A stretch of DNA of 64,000 bases from Crotophaga sulcirostris. Taxonomy: Eukaryota; Chordata; Aves; Cuculiformes; Crotophagidae. The position numbers and the translations under genes were made by a program. The stretch spans positions 2,193,636 to 2,257,635 of the forward strand of contig VYZB01000036.1 of assembly GCA_013397455.1 (NCBI GenBank). Direction: 5' to 3'. Shown here piece by piece: positions 25,691-38,486 of this stretch (positions are counted from its first letter, which is position 1; each line of letters starts with the position of its first letter). Below the pieces are notes generated by a model. That model was not told the DNA's origin. It made no database searches and saw only the letters and a program-made list of their open reading frames with translations.

Positions 25691-28279
25691 AATATTTCAG
25701 TCTTCAAGTAATAAGCCAGAGGGCTCTCAATAAAAATAAGCCATATTCATTTCCTGAGTATTAACTGGTCCAGAGTACAAACGTACTGACATGAACTTGT
25801 CTCTGTATAGATATAAACAAACAGATGTTGTTGAAGTGCAGAGATTTCATGAGGACTTGTTCATATGACAGATTAGCACAATTAAAACTTTTAAGCTAAG
25901 GATAAAAAAAAAAGAAAACACAACCAACCACCCAGCTGAGCACTTAAAAGCATCAACAGTGGTTTTCATTTGAGTATTGTCCCTTTTACCTTTTCTTTTA
26001 ACTTGAGAAAATGTATATAAAGGACCAACTCTTTCTTCACTTGGCAACACTTGAGATGGTGTTACAGATAAGAGCCATTGTCGAGAGGTAGGAGAGAGTG
26101 GAGAAAAGGAAGGGAAAGGAAAACTTAGAGATGAGGGAGGCATTTTGCTTTTTTTCTGCGGGAGTCTGATGTGGCTTTCCTGAACACAAATTAGAGAAAG
26201 TCACATAAAAGCAAGAGATAGCAAATGGATCCTGTTTCTGCTGTAACTCTGCTGAAGAATGACAGATACGTGCATAGCCTTATCAGTCACAGATGTATAC
26301 AAGCATCAGGTTGTTTAAAGTTTTTCTCTTCGCTGCCTTTTTGGCCATAGGCTTAGAATAACATTGCAAAGGATTCAAGATTAGTCAGCTAAACCAGACT
26401 TCCATTAAAAAAAAGGCATAAACAACCAGATAAGAAAAGAGAAGAAGCCAGAGAAGGAAAAAAAAAATGGTATTCAGAAAAGACATAGTGGATGTAGCTG
26501 GGTCAGGTTCTTCTCTGGCTATCTGAGCAGGTGACACCTCTGGGCTTCTGAAGGCACAGGATGACACCATGGGTCCCACAACCCTAGAGGTAGGAATGTG
26601 GCAGTCACTACAGTAAAGCTTGCTCCTTTCAGTCTATCTGCTCTCCTGTCATCGATATTTACAGCCCCACAAATATGGATAAGCCCAACGGCCCATGCTT
26701 TCATTATTAGACCCAGCATGCAGCACATACAATTTTGTTAATTAATTCCCCAATTTCCCATTTGTCTTATTTATCAAACACAGCCTTTGGGTGATCGAAA
26801 TGAAAATCTTGGGTTTTGCTAATCCCATCTTTTTCTCTTTAACCCTTCCTTTACTTGTATGAACAATTTTAGATAATGGCTTGACTGCTTTTTTGTTATT
26901 TCAGAAATTTGTAATAGAAACCTCTCATCAGTACGTTCTCATCTTCTTTAAGGAATCTGAAGAGTTGTGACCTTCTTGGAGGTAGTAAAATGAAACAGAA
27001 TAAATGTTGTTAAAGAAGTATTGCTATCCTTCCCTACACTAAACCATCAGTGCCACCTTGCCCTTATTTCTGTACCATGAGCACCCACTTACCTCATTCT
27101 GTGGGCTTCTTTCTTTTACTTTCCTTCTGGAATCAGTAAATGCAATTTTTCATTGGTTCAACTTTGAAAAGATTTAGAGGATAGGGATGTAATAACCCTC
27201 GTCAACATAGTTTTAGGGAAATAGCTCTTGTCAAATAAACCTGAATTACTTCTAAAATGATATTACAACTTTGATTAAGTGTGTCATAGCTCCACATTTA
27301 ACTTTGACTTTTATAGGTCTGTTGAATTAATACATTATGCTGACCTAAACATTTGTGCTTGTCACAGGAAGAAGAGTGTACCCAGGCAACCAACAATAAG
27401 ATGACATTTCTTAGAAGCTCAACACTCCAGCAGACGTAGGTTACAACAGGTTACAAAATGTCCAAGGGTTCTATCACTACACAGCCAACTAGGAGGTCCC
27501 AAATATTTGGATCAACAACCCAGAATGCACAATTTCTCACCTCATAAGGTGGGGGCCCTTAACATCAAGGAGTTTCCTTGAGTGGCATCCCAGCTGCAGG
27601 GGAGAGTCCTCAACGGCAGACCCGCCCCCCAGCAGGACTTCGTTTCTACCCACATCGAATTTGGTTGGTGGTCACATATCATCAAAGGTACACTCATTTG
27701 TTAATGAGATCATTGTCCAACCACGATAGGTGGTCACTATGTGGAAGCAACTTTCCTAAGGTGAGTTGTCTATAATCGTGGTCTAACAGTCAGGTGGTGG
27801 CACATGTTATCAGGTCAGATGCATCTGCCACAGTGCTATATAATATAAATGCAATAAGGTAGAATGTTTAATCTATTTGTGGAAGATATCATTGCCAATA
27901 GAGTACCAGCAGTGACTGTAGAAGAGATTCACTAATCAGGACTTCGACTGTTTTCACAAGTGATCAAGGAGGAAATTGTAATTCCAGGGACAAAGACTGA
28001 AAAAGTGGTAAACAGTAATGCAGAACAGAGCAGACAAAACCCTCTGATTACATGGTATTCCAAGACAATCCAGAAAAATTTGGATAGCCAAGGGATATTC
28101 TTCCTTTTCAGAAAGATGAAGTGAAGGCTAGACTTACCAAATAGGGGAAAAGATGCAAGAAAAGATTGAGGGTACAGTAGACCAAAACTGCAGCAATGAA
28201 AACCAAGTTACATTAACTAGGAGAAGGTTAAAGTAGATTAGTAAACTGATTATGTGCTACAGGTATTGGTGAGTGAAGA
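25691..28279. other. Intergenic block with possible regulatory or LTR-like patch near 27.6-27.85 kb
   Basis: No gene is seen. An A-rich run lies at 26453-26467. At 27663-27803 the motif ggtggtcac or ggtggtggcac recurs three times at about 62-66-base spacing, with an 8-bp inverted repeat (27720-27727 and 27775-27782). A TATA-like string (tatataatataaat, 27837-27850) follows. This could be an LTR remnant, but no TG...CA boundaries, primer site or second copy were found. Confidence 0.4.
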
Positions 28280-28480
28280 CTGAAATACTGGACTTGGGGC
28301 CCATTTTTAAAAAGAATGTTGGCAAACTAGAGAAGATAAATCAACTAAATTTTTGGAGAGCTGGAGTTACATCAATAACAAGCCTGATCTCTTAGCTTAC
28401 CAAAACGAAGAACAAAAGGTAGTTATGTAAGAACTTTAAAAGGAGGAAGCTACTGAGTAGTAATACAGTTTTAATTCCAA
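28280..28480 (+). mobile_element. Ancient CR1-like LINE remnant (plus strand)
   Basis: The run ggggcccatttttaaaaaga, atgttggcaaactagagaa resembles the older CR1 segment preceding the RxxRM(I)RGLE block. Shortly after, cttagcttaccaaaacgaag resembles the following segment. Highly diverged, identified from pattern memory only; the end is uncertain. Confidence 0.4.
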
Positions 28481-31400
28481 CAGTGAAAAACCTATCAAGA
28501 ACCTCTGGTGACCCATGAGCTTGCTCATTCCTGTTATTTCTGTTTTCTTTGCAGACTCTCCTGCTAAGGGTGGGGGCCACACAGATGGGTGGGAGTTTGG
28601 CTGCTAGCCAGGGCCAGCCCACCACACACATTTTGATGATTATGGTATTAAGTGTCAGGAGGGAGCCTGAGGAGCAATTCTGCATGTTTGGAGGGAAGTG
28701 GGGCAAGGTCGAGTTGCATCCTTCTCCTCTTTGTTCTTTCCTGAGAGGTGCAGCAGAATGTGCAGCATACGATTTCCTTTTCAGCATGTAGATGAGGGGA
28801 CACGAGCTAGTTCAACACTCACAAACTAAATTCTCAGACCAGCACTGGCGCACTGCTGGCCATGACCAAGAAATACTCCTCCACATAACTCCTGGCCATA
28901 ATTCAGGCATTAGCATACCACTCCCAAGAGGCAAACTGTGTGAGTTGACCCAGTTTTGGCAGATAAGAGAGTTGAACGATACAGACATAGCCTGTTTCAT
29001 ACCAGTTGATCTCGGTGTCAGAGATACAGCCCTGGGCACACTGAGTTTGCTATCAGTGACGCAACAAACACACATTTGCATTTATAGGGTTAATAAAGAT
29101 AGCTACACCCTTGCCTGGCTTTAACCAAGATATTGAGCTGAAGACAATGGAGGAAAATTGACTTATATCAGCTTATTTTGGGCTCTTGTGGCAATACTGT
29201 ACCCCTCTCTAAGCTCCAGTCACACAGACTGTTAGGTTTAAAAATCATAAGTTTAATAAAAGGAAATCTCTCATGTTTCATTTTGGATAAGTATCATAAG
29301 TTCAGCCTGTTTCCTGATTTTTTTTTGTCTTGACCAAATTATTGAAGTGCACAGCTGGAAGGCCCTGGCAATCTGGCTTTCAGTGCTTATTTCAGAAGTT
29401 TTTATCACTCTCTAAAAGCTCTTTCGACAGGTGTTCACCCTGACATAAAGTAGCATTGAAAGGACAATCGTTAAACCTCGGTCAGACAAGGCACAGCTAT
29501 TCCTTGGAACTAATGCTGTCTACTGAATTTTAATGATCTTGGGCAAAAAATACTTTCCATTTTTCCATGCACTGCATACTTCTCTTGTTGATCTCAATGA
29601 GTCATTTAATTATCAACTTAAAATCTGTTTCTTTATTTTTAGAGTAAAAATTATAATTATGCTGAGTGAGAATTAATGCATGTATTTGTAGCATATAATT
29701 TTAAATGTTGCAGTGCCTTGAGACCTTGAGAAAGAACAGATGTGCTTGCTTAAAAAGGCACTTCTGGCATGGGTACAATTTAAACAAACAGTGTATGCAA
29801 ATAAGTAGTTGTAAGTAATCAAAAGAGAGTTCTCCACTAATAAGAGCTAATATTTATTATTTTTCCTATCATCATTCAGAAGTTACAAAATTAGATTTCC
29901 TAATTTGACTTATTCATGAATAAATGAAAAGAACCCAAGCCTCCTTTTTATTTTCTTTTTTTTCAAAATTAATAAAGTCAAGTTTGTTCCCATCTTCCAT
30001 ATTTCTTCTCCCAACTGAGCAGCTTATTGTACTGTCAATGGAATGCAACAGATTGTGAAGAATTCAAGGATACATTTGAAAATAAATTTGTTCAACCATA
30101 CTGCAAACAGCACATATGTTATTGACAGAGTGAAAATAGAACCTGCAAGGAGTTAGTACTAAACATAACTCAGACTCAGGAGTAGCACTCTTGCCTAGAT
30201 CTTACTTTCTTATTTTGCTTAGGTAAAATTGTCTCCACTTCAATACAACTGCCATAGGTGGAAACAGAGGGCCTGTTTTAAAGGTCCCTAGGCAATGAAA
30301 GACACCATTCGACATCATATATTACAAGCTCATTTCACGTCATGCTTGTGACACCTTCACAAATGTGAAAAAATCTCTGTTAAAAGAACAGAGAGATTAC
30401 AGTGAGAACAGCTCAAACTGTTGGGTCATTGGGGTTATGAAGTCTCAGTGGACATGCCTTCTTTTTTCACCTGGAAATATTACATTAGAAGAAATTGAGC
30501 ATTTTAGCACTTCTCTGATCTCCAGAGTTTAGATTTCTGTGTAGCCTGTGTGTAAATTATTTTGATGCAATCTGGCAATCAACGGACCCTTCCATATACA
30601 TCCAAGAAATCTCTCAAAAGAGCTACAGCAACCTTGGGAACTGCCAGAAGTCAAGCTATCCGTAAGTGCATTAATTTGACTCCTGGGATGTAGTCCTAAT
30701 TCATATCACCTAACTTAAGCTGTCTAAAAGTTTCTCTCTAGCCTTATCTACTCTTCTATGGTCCCTCTGCAAATGGGGGAGAGGATGGATGCGTCCAGAT
30801 AGGGTGACAGAGATCCACAATGGGATGACAAGGAATTAGATTAGAGTAGCCACCAGTTTCTGTATGGCTCAAGTTAGGTAAAAAGATTTGCAGCTTTTTT
30901 ATGCAGCCATTTTACACTCTGGACACTCACATTCCACATATTTTACACTTGCATTTTTAGCACAGACCCTCCCACTTCCAGAACACACAGCCTTCGCTGA
31001 ATAGGCACCTGCACAACATATTTCCTTAATCCATTCAGAAAACACATTTCTTGCCCCAGGTCTTCTGGGCTGCAGGTTCTCATTACTGGGACTGTTAGCA
31101 TTTTTGAGGGAAGAAGGCAATAACTCGTGCATCAGGTGTTCACCAAGCTGTTAATGGAAGGCAGAGCTCTCGGCTCCAACCTAGAGCAGCCTTTGCAGTC
31201 TGTTACCAGCTGATGGTAGGATGCTGTTCCTCATCACCAGTTTTCAAGTATCCAGTCAAAAGCAGCACTATAACAAGTATCCCTAAGAGAAGACAATACA
31301 AGCTAGTGGCTGGGAACGTCTTGTCCTCCCACAAAATCATGTCTGACTGGGTGGGTGTCTGCACAGCCATCTGTAGCAGATTGCTCTGATTCTGTGGACC

Positions 31401-34400
31401 AGGCAGAGGACTTAAATTGCCTGTTTAGCTCTTCTTAGGACCATCACATTCATCCACAATTCTCAGGCCAGCACTGGCCTAGCAGAGATCTCCAGACCTG
31501 CTAAGACCCAGAGAAGGCCTTTCTTGTTATTAAAAAATTAGATTTCTTTAGAATGTAAATGAATTGAAACTGCAGCCAGCCTTCAAAGAGAAAGCAGGGT
31601 AATTACATTACTGCAAGGCAGTAGTTGAATTACTGGTGTAAAGGAGTATTCATACATGTAACTATCCCAGCCATAATGTTATTATCAGGCTATATGTGAT
31701 GCAGATGCTATTGCTTCCAAAGCTTACTGCATTCTCCTTTAATATGAATAGTCTTCTCGTGTTCCTGTTTTCACTGACTTATTTACATCAGGATTTTTAG
31801 TCGCTTCAGAAATCAGTCACTTGCAAGAATAAATACAAGTCCCAGGGTGAAGGGATGAAGAAGAGGCTTTCCAGAGCACAGCTGTGCCTGATCTTGTGAT
31901 CTAGAACACTTCTCCACTTCCAAGAGCTAAATCTTATTTAAAACTCACAGTTAAACTGATGATGTGAGATCTTTTCCAGCCCTAAGTATCATTTACTTTG
32001 GTGCACAAACTGAAAGTTTCACAGTAACAATGTTCCTGCCATCGCTTCGGTGTAGCATTTCCAGTCTTGGATGCACTCTCCTGGGCTCTTCCAAACTGCT
32101 CAGTTTTATTTTCTGAATGGAAAAATTCACAAAAAAAAAATCAGGAAAGAACTATCATATCTGCCCATATAAAACAAAATGCAGAGCAAGACACTCTCAG
32201 TGGAGATTTTAAACTTTTTTCTACTACGCTTTTTAATGTCCTCTGTAGTTTGACTTTCTGGATCAATAAAAATCATTCTTCTCTCTATTCTGTTTCTCTG
32301 GGGAAAAAAAATCTCATTTAAGTGTTTATCATGAGCTCAAACAAACAAAAAGTAAAGACATCTCAGGCAGGGTCCTTATGAGGATGGTTTCATCATATGA
32401 ACAAACTGAATCAAAGGCTCATCACTGGAAAGTTTTTTTCCCCCTCCACTTTCCATGTTGCTTCCTTTCTGCTTTGTTCCTTCCCTCTTTTCTCTGCCTT
32501 CCTCCCTTGTTTCAGTTCTGGGGTTCATCCAAGTGCCAGGTTTTCATGGCTTGTTTCCATGTCACTGTATCAACTGGGAGAAAAGCTATTATCACAAGAA
32601 TAATTTTATTCCACGTTGGGCAATACTGTAGCACTTGGTGCTCAATGCCAGCATGTTAGGTAGGCAAATCAACCTGTCATCTTAAAATGGTTACTGCTTT
32701 ATTTCCTTTTCTTTCTATTTAAATGTCATGTTGCTCTGGGTGCTTTCAATGCATATTTCAGTGCTTGCTTCAGCATAGGGCTCACTGCAACAGCAGGGCC
32801 ACAACCACTTCACCAGGGCAACTAAATAAGGAACAAGGCTTCCTAAAAATATAATCAACAGGGGGAGAATCAGGCATATTCAAAGAGTGATTCAGCTCAT
32901 GTACTATACAACTTGTCCTGCAGATATGGCTCTTTCCCTTTTTGTCACAGCAGGAACTCACACCAGCCATACTCCTATGAGACATCTACATCAAGGTCCA
33001 AAGTTCCACAGGATGAATCTAAGCATGTACTTGCAATGAGAGGAAACACTTGTGGAGGGTGAAACAACAGCACATGGTAGCTGGCAACCCGATTTTGCCT
33101 CGGTTATGCTTGGGCTATCAATCTTATCCTCAAGGTGATCTTGCTTCAGTTTCTCAACAACTGAAACAGATTGGGTGGGAAGGAATATATTTTAAATGTC
33201 TGGATCAGCAGAGCCTGGGTTTTTATGAACAGTGGAAGAGGGTATAGGAAGCAATTGTCATAAGCCCAGCATATTGCCTTTCAGGTGCTTCTACAGAGCA
33301 CACATTTCAGACCAGCTCACACTGCTCACCTGTACAACATCTTGATCCTTATATTTGCTATGGATTTTCTTAGGAGAGGAAAAGAGCAACCTGTATCTTG
33401 GAACATTGTTTAGATTCATCTGCCAAGATTGGGATGATAGAGCAGATGCAGAGAGATGAGTCAGTATGTCCAGAGGGTATGTGTCAGGGTGACGTGCAAA
33501 CCTCAGCTAACTCCTCCTGCACTGCAGGTGAACCCTGAGTCATGGATGGGTCAAATGCTGTGTTCCCAAACAACCTGTGACATTGCGTTGGTGGTTGGGC
33601 TTGCAGTCGAAGTAGCACTTTTAAATGCAAATGCAGATTTTTTCCTGAAGCAGAAAAGAAACTGCCAACAAGTTTTGTTTGGTTTTTTCTCCCATTTTTT
33701 CATGCTGCAAACACTGATCTGTGTTTGATGGTTTTTAAACACCACCGTGACAACAAGTAGACCTGGAACTGTAAGATCTAGCACCTCCAGTGCTGGCTAG
33801 TGACCAGTTATTATCCCAGCATGTTAGTACAGAAACAGCTCCTTGTTAATGAGGTGAGCTGTGATCAAGCACGTGCATTTTGTGAAAACCTGCAAGCCTA
33901 AAAGAGGACAGAAAGCATGACTGAGTGTTGTTGCTGAATACTTCCAGGGCAGGAAGAGCCATGTGGAAGGGGCACTAGCCAGAGTGAGAGCTACCTACCC
34001 ATCCACATCTGATCAAGCCTAATGGAAGCCAACAATGTTGCCTCTAAACACACCTATCTAAAAGGCTTGTACAGTCAAAACAGACCACATGCCCCTTTTT
34101 TGGTCTTGGCAAATTAGATTAAAAGGTGGGGGGGTTCTTCTTTGTAGTGAGGGATCTCTGTGGCCAAGTTTCCAAAAGTCTAGAGCAGGGAGAGGATGGG
34201 GAAGCACCGAGGCCAGATATACATATTCTCATATCACAGAAGCTGTATCACAGGTATTCTTGAATCACAGAAGCCATGTGTGGTTTGGACTAGAAGCTGC
34301 TGGACTCCACACCCAGCAGAAAATATATCTTTAGATTTAAAGCTGAAGAGAAAGTTCCAAGCTGACAGACTTTCTGCTGCCTAAGTGTCATCTAAGAAAT

Positions 34401-34803
34401 ATCCTTCCTTTCTTTGATCAATTAAAGCACCTTTGCTGGTAGAAGTGTGCGGGCAGCTGGTTTGTGCTCCACAATGCCTCCAAAGAAATTCCAAATAATT
34501 TTTCAGAGTAGTCTTGCCATGACTGTTATACCACGATGATAAACTCTCCTTAAGAGCTACTTGGAGCACTGTTTAGGGGAGTGTAGTAGCCACTCAGTAA
34601 CTAGCAACTGCACAATCAAGCAACTGCAGCCATTTGATAAAACAGCCTGGAGTCATTAGGATTTTGAACTCTAGTGTCCTGGAGGACATCAGTCCAAACT
34701 TATTCAAGAAAATAAACTCATAGCTATTAAGAGCATTTGAGAGGTTGCTGTTCATAGCAAAGGCGTGCAGAGAAGATGAGCAAGGAGCTATTTCCCCATC
34801 TGA
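28481..34803. other. Intergenic block, no gene recognised
   Basis: Contains open frames up to 131 codons on the minus strand (28392-28787) and 110 on the plus strand (28792-29124), without recognisable domains. A 21-base string aattctcagaccagcactg+gc at 28829 recurs with one change at 31458. No splice-linked exon set could be built. Confidence 0.5.
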
Positions 34804-35025
34804 GTGTTAAAGGCATATGCCTGGGAAGTGAAATGGTTGGGGTTCAGTCCCTGCTCCAGCAGCTTTCAAGGAGCTCTGAGCAAAACCAGAGCAGCTGAAA
34901 CAAGAGAGACTTTGTCCAGATCAGCCTGTAGCTCAGGCACTAGTTTAGTTCCCTTCTCAAAGGTAGGCAGAAAGGATCTGAACTCAGATTTCATTGCTTT
35001 CATGACTTATGCTGTTATGTCGTGC
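34804..35025. repeat. Imperfect fold-back (inverted-repeat) element
   Basis: The left arm (about 34804-34870: tgttaaaggcatatgcctg ... ggttcagtccctgctcc) is an imperfect reverse complement of the right arm (about 34970-35025: aaaggatctgaactcagat ... gcttatgct-like end). The arms fit a dispersed amniote repeat pattern I remember, of the type gggcactcacctgggatgtg then aggttcaagtccctgctc. The ggttcagtccc string resembles a Pol III B box with one mismatch, so a tRNA-related SINE is possible. Class uncertain. Confidence 0.45.
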
Positions 35026-35039
35026 CATCATGACAACTG

Positions 35040-35520
35040 AGATTTGTATATCCTCATGTTTTATCTTGGTAAAAATCTGTCCATGCTGGACAAACCTTTG
35101 CATGCAGTGTGGTCCTTTCACCTCGGGGGGAAGAAGTTGAAAAGTAGAGATGAAGGCAGCGATGATGGTCCAAGGCAGCAAAGAGTTTCTGTATAAGAGT
35201 ATTTGTATATGAATGCCAAACAGATGAGGAGTCTTCAGGTTGGAAAAAGACAAGTTAGGAAGGCTACAAACAATGAATGGTGCTGAAGAGGTGATGAGGT
35301 AATGATTATTCACTGCATTGCACCGCACAAAAGCTACAGGGCACACACTGAAATTATCAGGTGTCAAATTAGGAGAAGAGTGCAGGTATTTCTTTGCATA
35401 GTGCATAATTATATTGTCACAGGTTGCCATGCAGACCAAAAGTCTAGATAAAGTCAAAAAGTCACCAGACAAATTTAGGGAGCGCTGGTTAACTGGTAAA
35501 AATTAATTCAAAAATTTTAA
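35040..35520 (+). mobile_element. Ancient CR1-type LINE, C-terminal ORF2 and tail (plus strand)
   Basis: Segments in CR1 order: gagtcttcaggttggaaaaa (the LFSLEK block), ggctacaaacaatgaatgg, gtaatgattattcactgcat, acacactgaaattatcaggt, caggtatttctttgcatagt, gcataattatattgtcacag, ccaaaagtctagataaagtc and gtcaccagacaaatttaggg. They match the older CR1 form found in turtles and birds. The 162-codon minus-strand frame over it (34984-35472) is a shadow. Confidence 0.7.
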
Positions 35521-38486
35521 AATAAATAGTAGTCTTAATTCAACATCTGACTCAGGAAAGCAGGGAGAATAAATCACTGTTCATGTACTGCCATTGTGCT
35601 TTTTCTGAGCTTTACTGCTGAAGTGCCACAGTCAGTGACAGACAAGCTACTGGAATAACTTCTATCTACAGTGATGTGAAGGTTCTCAGTGAAATGTTAA
35701 TTTTGTTTCATGTCTTGGCTGAGAAAATCAGGTATTCACACAACTGACAGCACAGACATAGGATAGACGGAGACATATAGGACACAGCAACCATCCCAAT
35801 GCTCTGAAGTCACTGCTGGGTGAAGTCTCTCATCCTGATGTTTTGAATACACATGCCTTAAAACTCTACCTATACATGTAAAAGTATTATATGAAGACCA
35901 TTAATTAAGTTCTCTCTCTAAAATTATCATAATGCAGTCTTTATAGTTGAAAAATTAATACATCAAGACAATTACCATATCTTAAACAGAACAATAATAC
36001 TCCATACCTTCTCTTGCTAGGCTATACTTAACTTTCTACTATTGCTATACTTCTTATATTATTCCCAATATGTCTTTGTTTGAGAATTTAGACTCATAGA
36101 AAGGTAAAATAGCTGTTTCTGACACATTATGGAAAAAATTAAAAAGCCTGTTTATTGGAGGATAAACACTCACATTCCTTTCCATAACATCCTTGTCTAT
36201 CTTGGGATGAAATCTGGTCCATCACCTAGCACTATACAATACCTTACAACCCAGCCTGGGCTTCCACCAGAAAGCTAATGTGTAAAAGCACCTAAGGGAA
36301 CAACTCAAACTTGTTTGACATTTCTACCAATGGAGAAATCATAAACTGGGTTAGGTAATGTGGGGACCTGGACCAGTTCTTGTAGAAATTCTTCTTCCTC
36401 TTCATGAAGGACCATTTGTTTGTTAGTGCTCAAAATGGCTTGTGTTACTCTCCTGGACATCATACCCTCTCGGGCTGCCTACTATTGAACCCGTCGCTGA
36501 ATGCCATCCTCTAGTGTAGCAACCCTTGCTCCTCCGAGTCCTCACTGATGCTGAGGCAGCACTGACATTTTTACATCCAGGAGACCCAGTATAGTGACCT
36601 ATGCCAAAAGAAATCTTTTCCTGTTATAAGTTTGACATCAGATAGCACAAGTCAGGAGGAAATAAAGTACATTTCGGTTAACTTCGGAGTTTCTTGTACA
36701 GTTCTCCCTAACTTAATGTACTGTGGGAGGTTTTGTGCTCTGTCTACATTAAGCCCAGGCTGCCTCCTATGGAAAGCATACTGAACTTCTCTTCCAAAAC
36801 AAAGACTGGCTTTTTCTTCCTGAGGAATCAGACACTTGGGTCTCTGAAAATCTGGCCTATTCAGCATATCTCAATCAGACACCTAAAACAGATGTAAAAA
36901 GACACTTCAGAAGATTTAAGCCAGCTGGAATTTTAAAGAAAACAATTTCTGATAGGTAAAAAAATCATAGTAGACTGGGGATGTACACCACATGCTTGTA
37001 ACGTTTCTGTCCAGCTATGCTGAGGAAAGAGTAACAAAGGAGTGAAAAAATACATGTATCTCTTTAATGAGATTGGCTAATTGTCTCAGCCTGAAATAAG
37101 CATTAAGTATGGGACAGCATATCAAATTTCCTTTAAAAATTACTGAGAAAAACAGATACTCACTTGTCATCACTGTCTGCTGGAAGAGAAGCTGGGAGAG
37201 TCATGGGAAAGCTTATTCTATGCTCCTGCGAATATTAGGTCTCGTTAGGCGTCTGCAGAAAGCGTCAAAACTTGGCTTTAGCACTGGTTCTTTCATTTTA
37301 TAGGGTTTTGTTTTGTTTTGTTTTTACTAAGCTGCTCACATGATGTCTCTTAGTAGGCTAATATAAAAATGGTTTGAACTATGGGAGAATAAAAGAAATG
37401 ACAAGCACACACTCTGCAGGGAAAGTGTGGCAGGAGGCAGGCATGGACGAAATTCCTGGAGGACTCGCTCCCCTGAAGATTGCAGCGTGATCCACATGAG
37501 GATTGAGGTGGTAACTGTTGATCAGTCGAGCTTCAAACCACAAGGCAAAGTAAGATCTTGTGAGCACAAACGCCCTCGGGGAGCAGCAGTTTCCTACCTC
37601 CCAGACAAGACCCAAATGGATGACCTTGCTCTGGGTGATCTTTCATCCGGCAGGAAGCTATTTCCCTGCCTGTTCCCCAAACACATCTGATTATCTGGGG
37701 AATGTGATAGTACCGCTGCATTGGATTAATTCAGAGGACAGTATGAATTTATTCACTTACCAGTTCTGACCAATTCTGCGTTTAAAATCAGAAAATAAGG
37801 TCGGCTGCAACACAGCGTTACATTTCACATCTGGAATGTGTGCTGCAGCTGCACTTCAGTCTCAAGACAATTATTTTGATCCAAAACCCAGTTGCTGTAA
37901 ATAAATCTAATTAATTAGCATGTTTTCCCTTTGACTTTACAGAAAAAAACTCAGTATTACAGCAGAACCATAACCACCAGAAGCAGGTCCTTGCTGCTGT
38001 TCTGCTCGGTTGTCCTAATTTGTAAGAAATGTTCTTCAGTTAAACCTCCATCTATTCCCCTCCCACACAAACTCAGTTTTATCTCAGATTTCTGACACTA
38101 AATTACTCCTATCAGAAAGGCTGCATCAGTTCCCCCAAGCCTTAGCTTAATGCTGAGAAAATTAAAACTACTACATTCTGGAATACTTCTACAATGTTAT
38201 TTTCCTTCATTTTCTCCTTTTTTGACCTTGGTCACAAAAGCAAGCTGGTGTTTTCCCTCCTATTACAGTCGTTCCAACTGCTTTAAGTGTCATTTTGTTT
38301 TTGCTGTTGTCTCTAATGAGTTGCACACAGCTTGCAAAAATATTAACAAACACTAAAATAAGCTGAGTACACTTCCCAAACTCCCTGGCTAGAATTCCCC
38401 GCAGTAACTCTACAAGTTGATAACTATCACCAGTGGACGCTCTCATAAACCAGCAGATCGAATAGTTCCTTGCATTCCTAGAAAAT
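35521..38486. other. Intergenic block up to the assembly gap
   Basis: AT-rich, with no gene. Contains a (TTTTG)n tract (37306-37325) and a cluster of AT homeodomain-type strings including the palindrome ctaattaattag (37907-37918). Ends at the run of Ns. Confidence 0.5.
37306..37325 (+). repeat. (TTTTG)n microsatellite
   Basis: Three and a half TTTTG units followed by a T run. Confidence 0.75.

Noticed and set aside
28392..28787. 131-codon minus-strand frame
   Set aside because: Overlaps a probable CR1 remnant and has no recognisable protein features.
34984..35472. 162-codon minus-strand frame as a gene
   Set aside because: It is antisense to an ancient CR1 fragment and has no family features.
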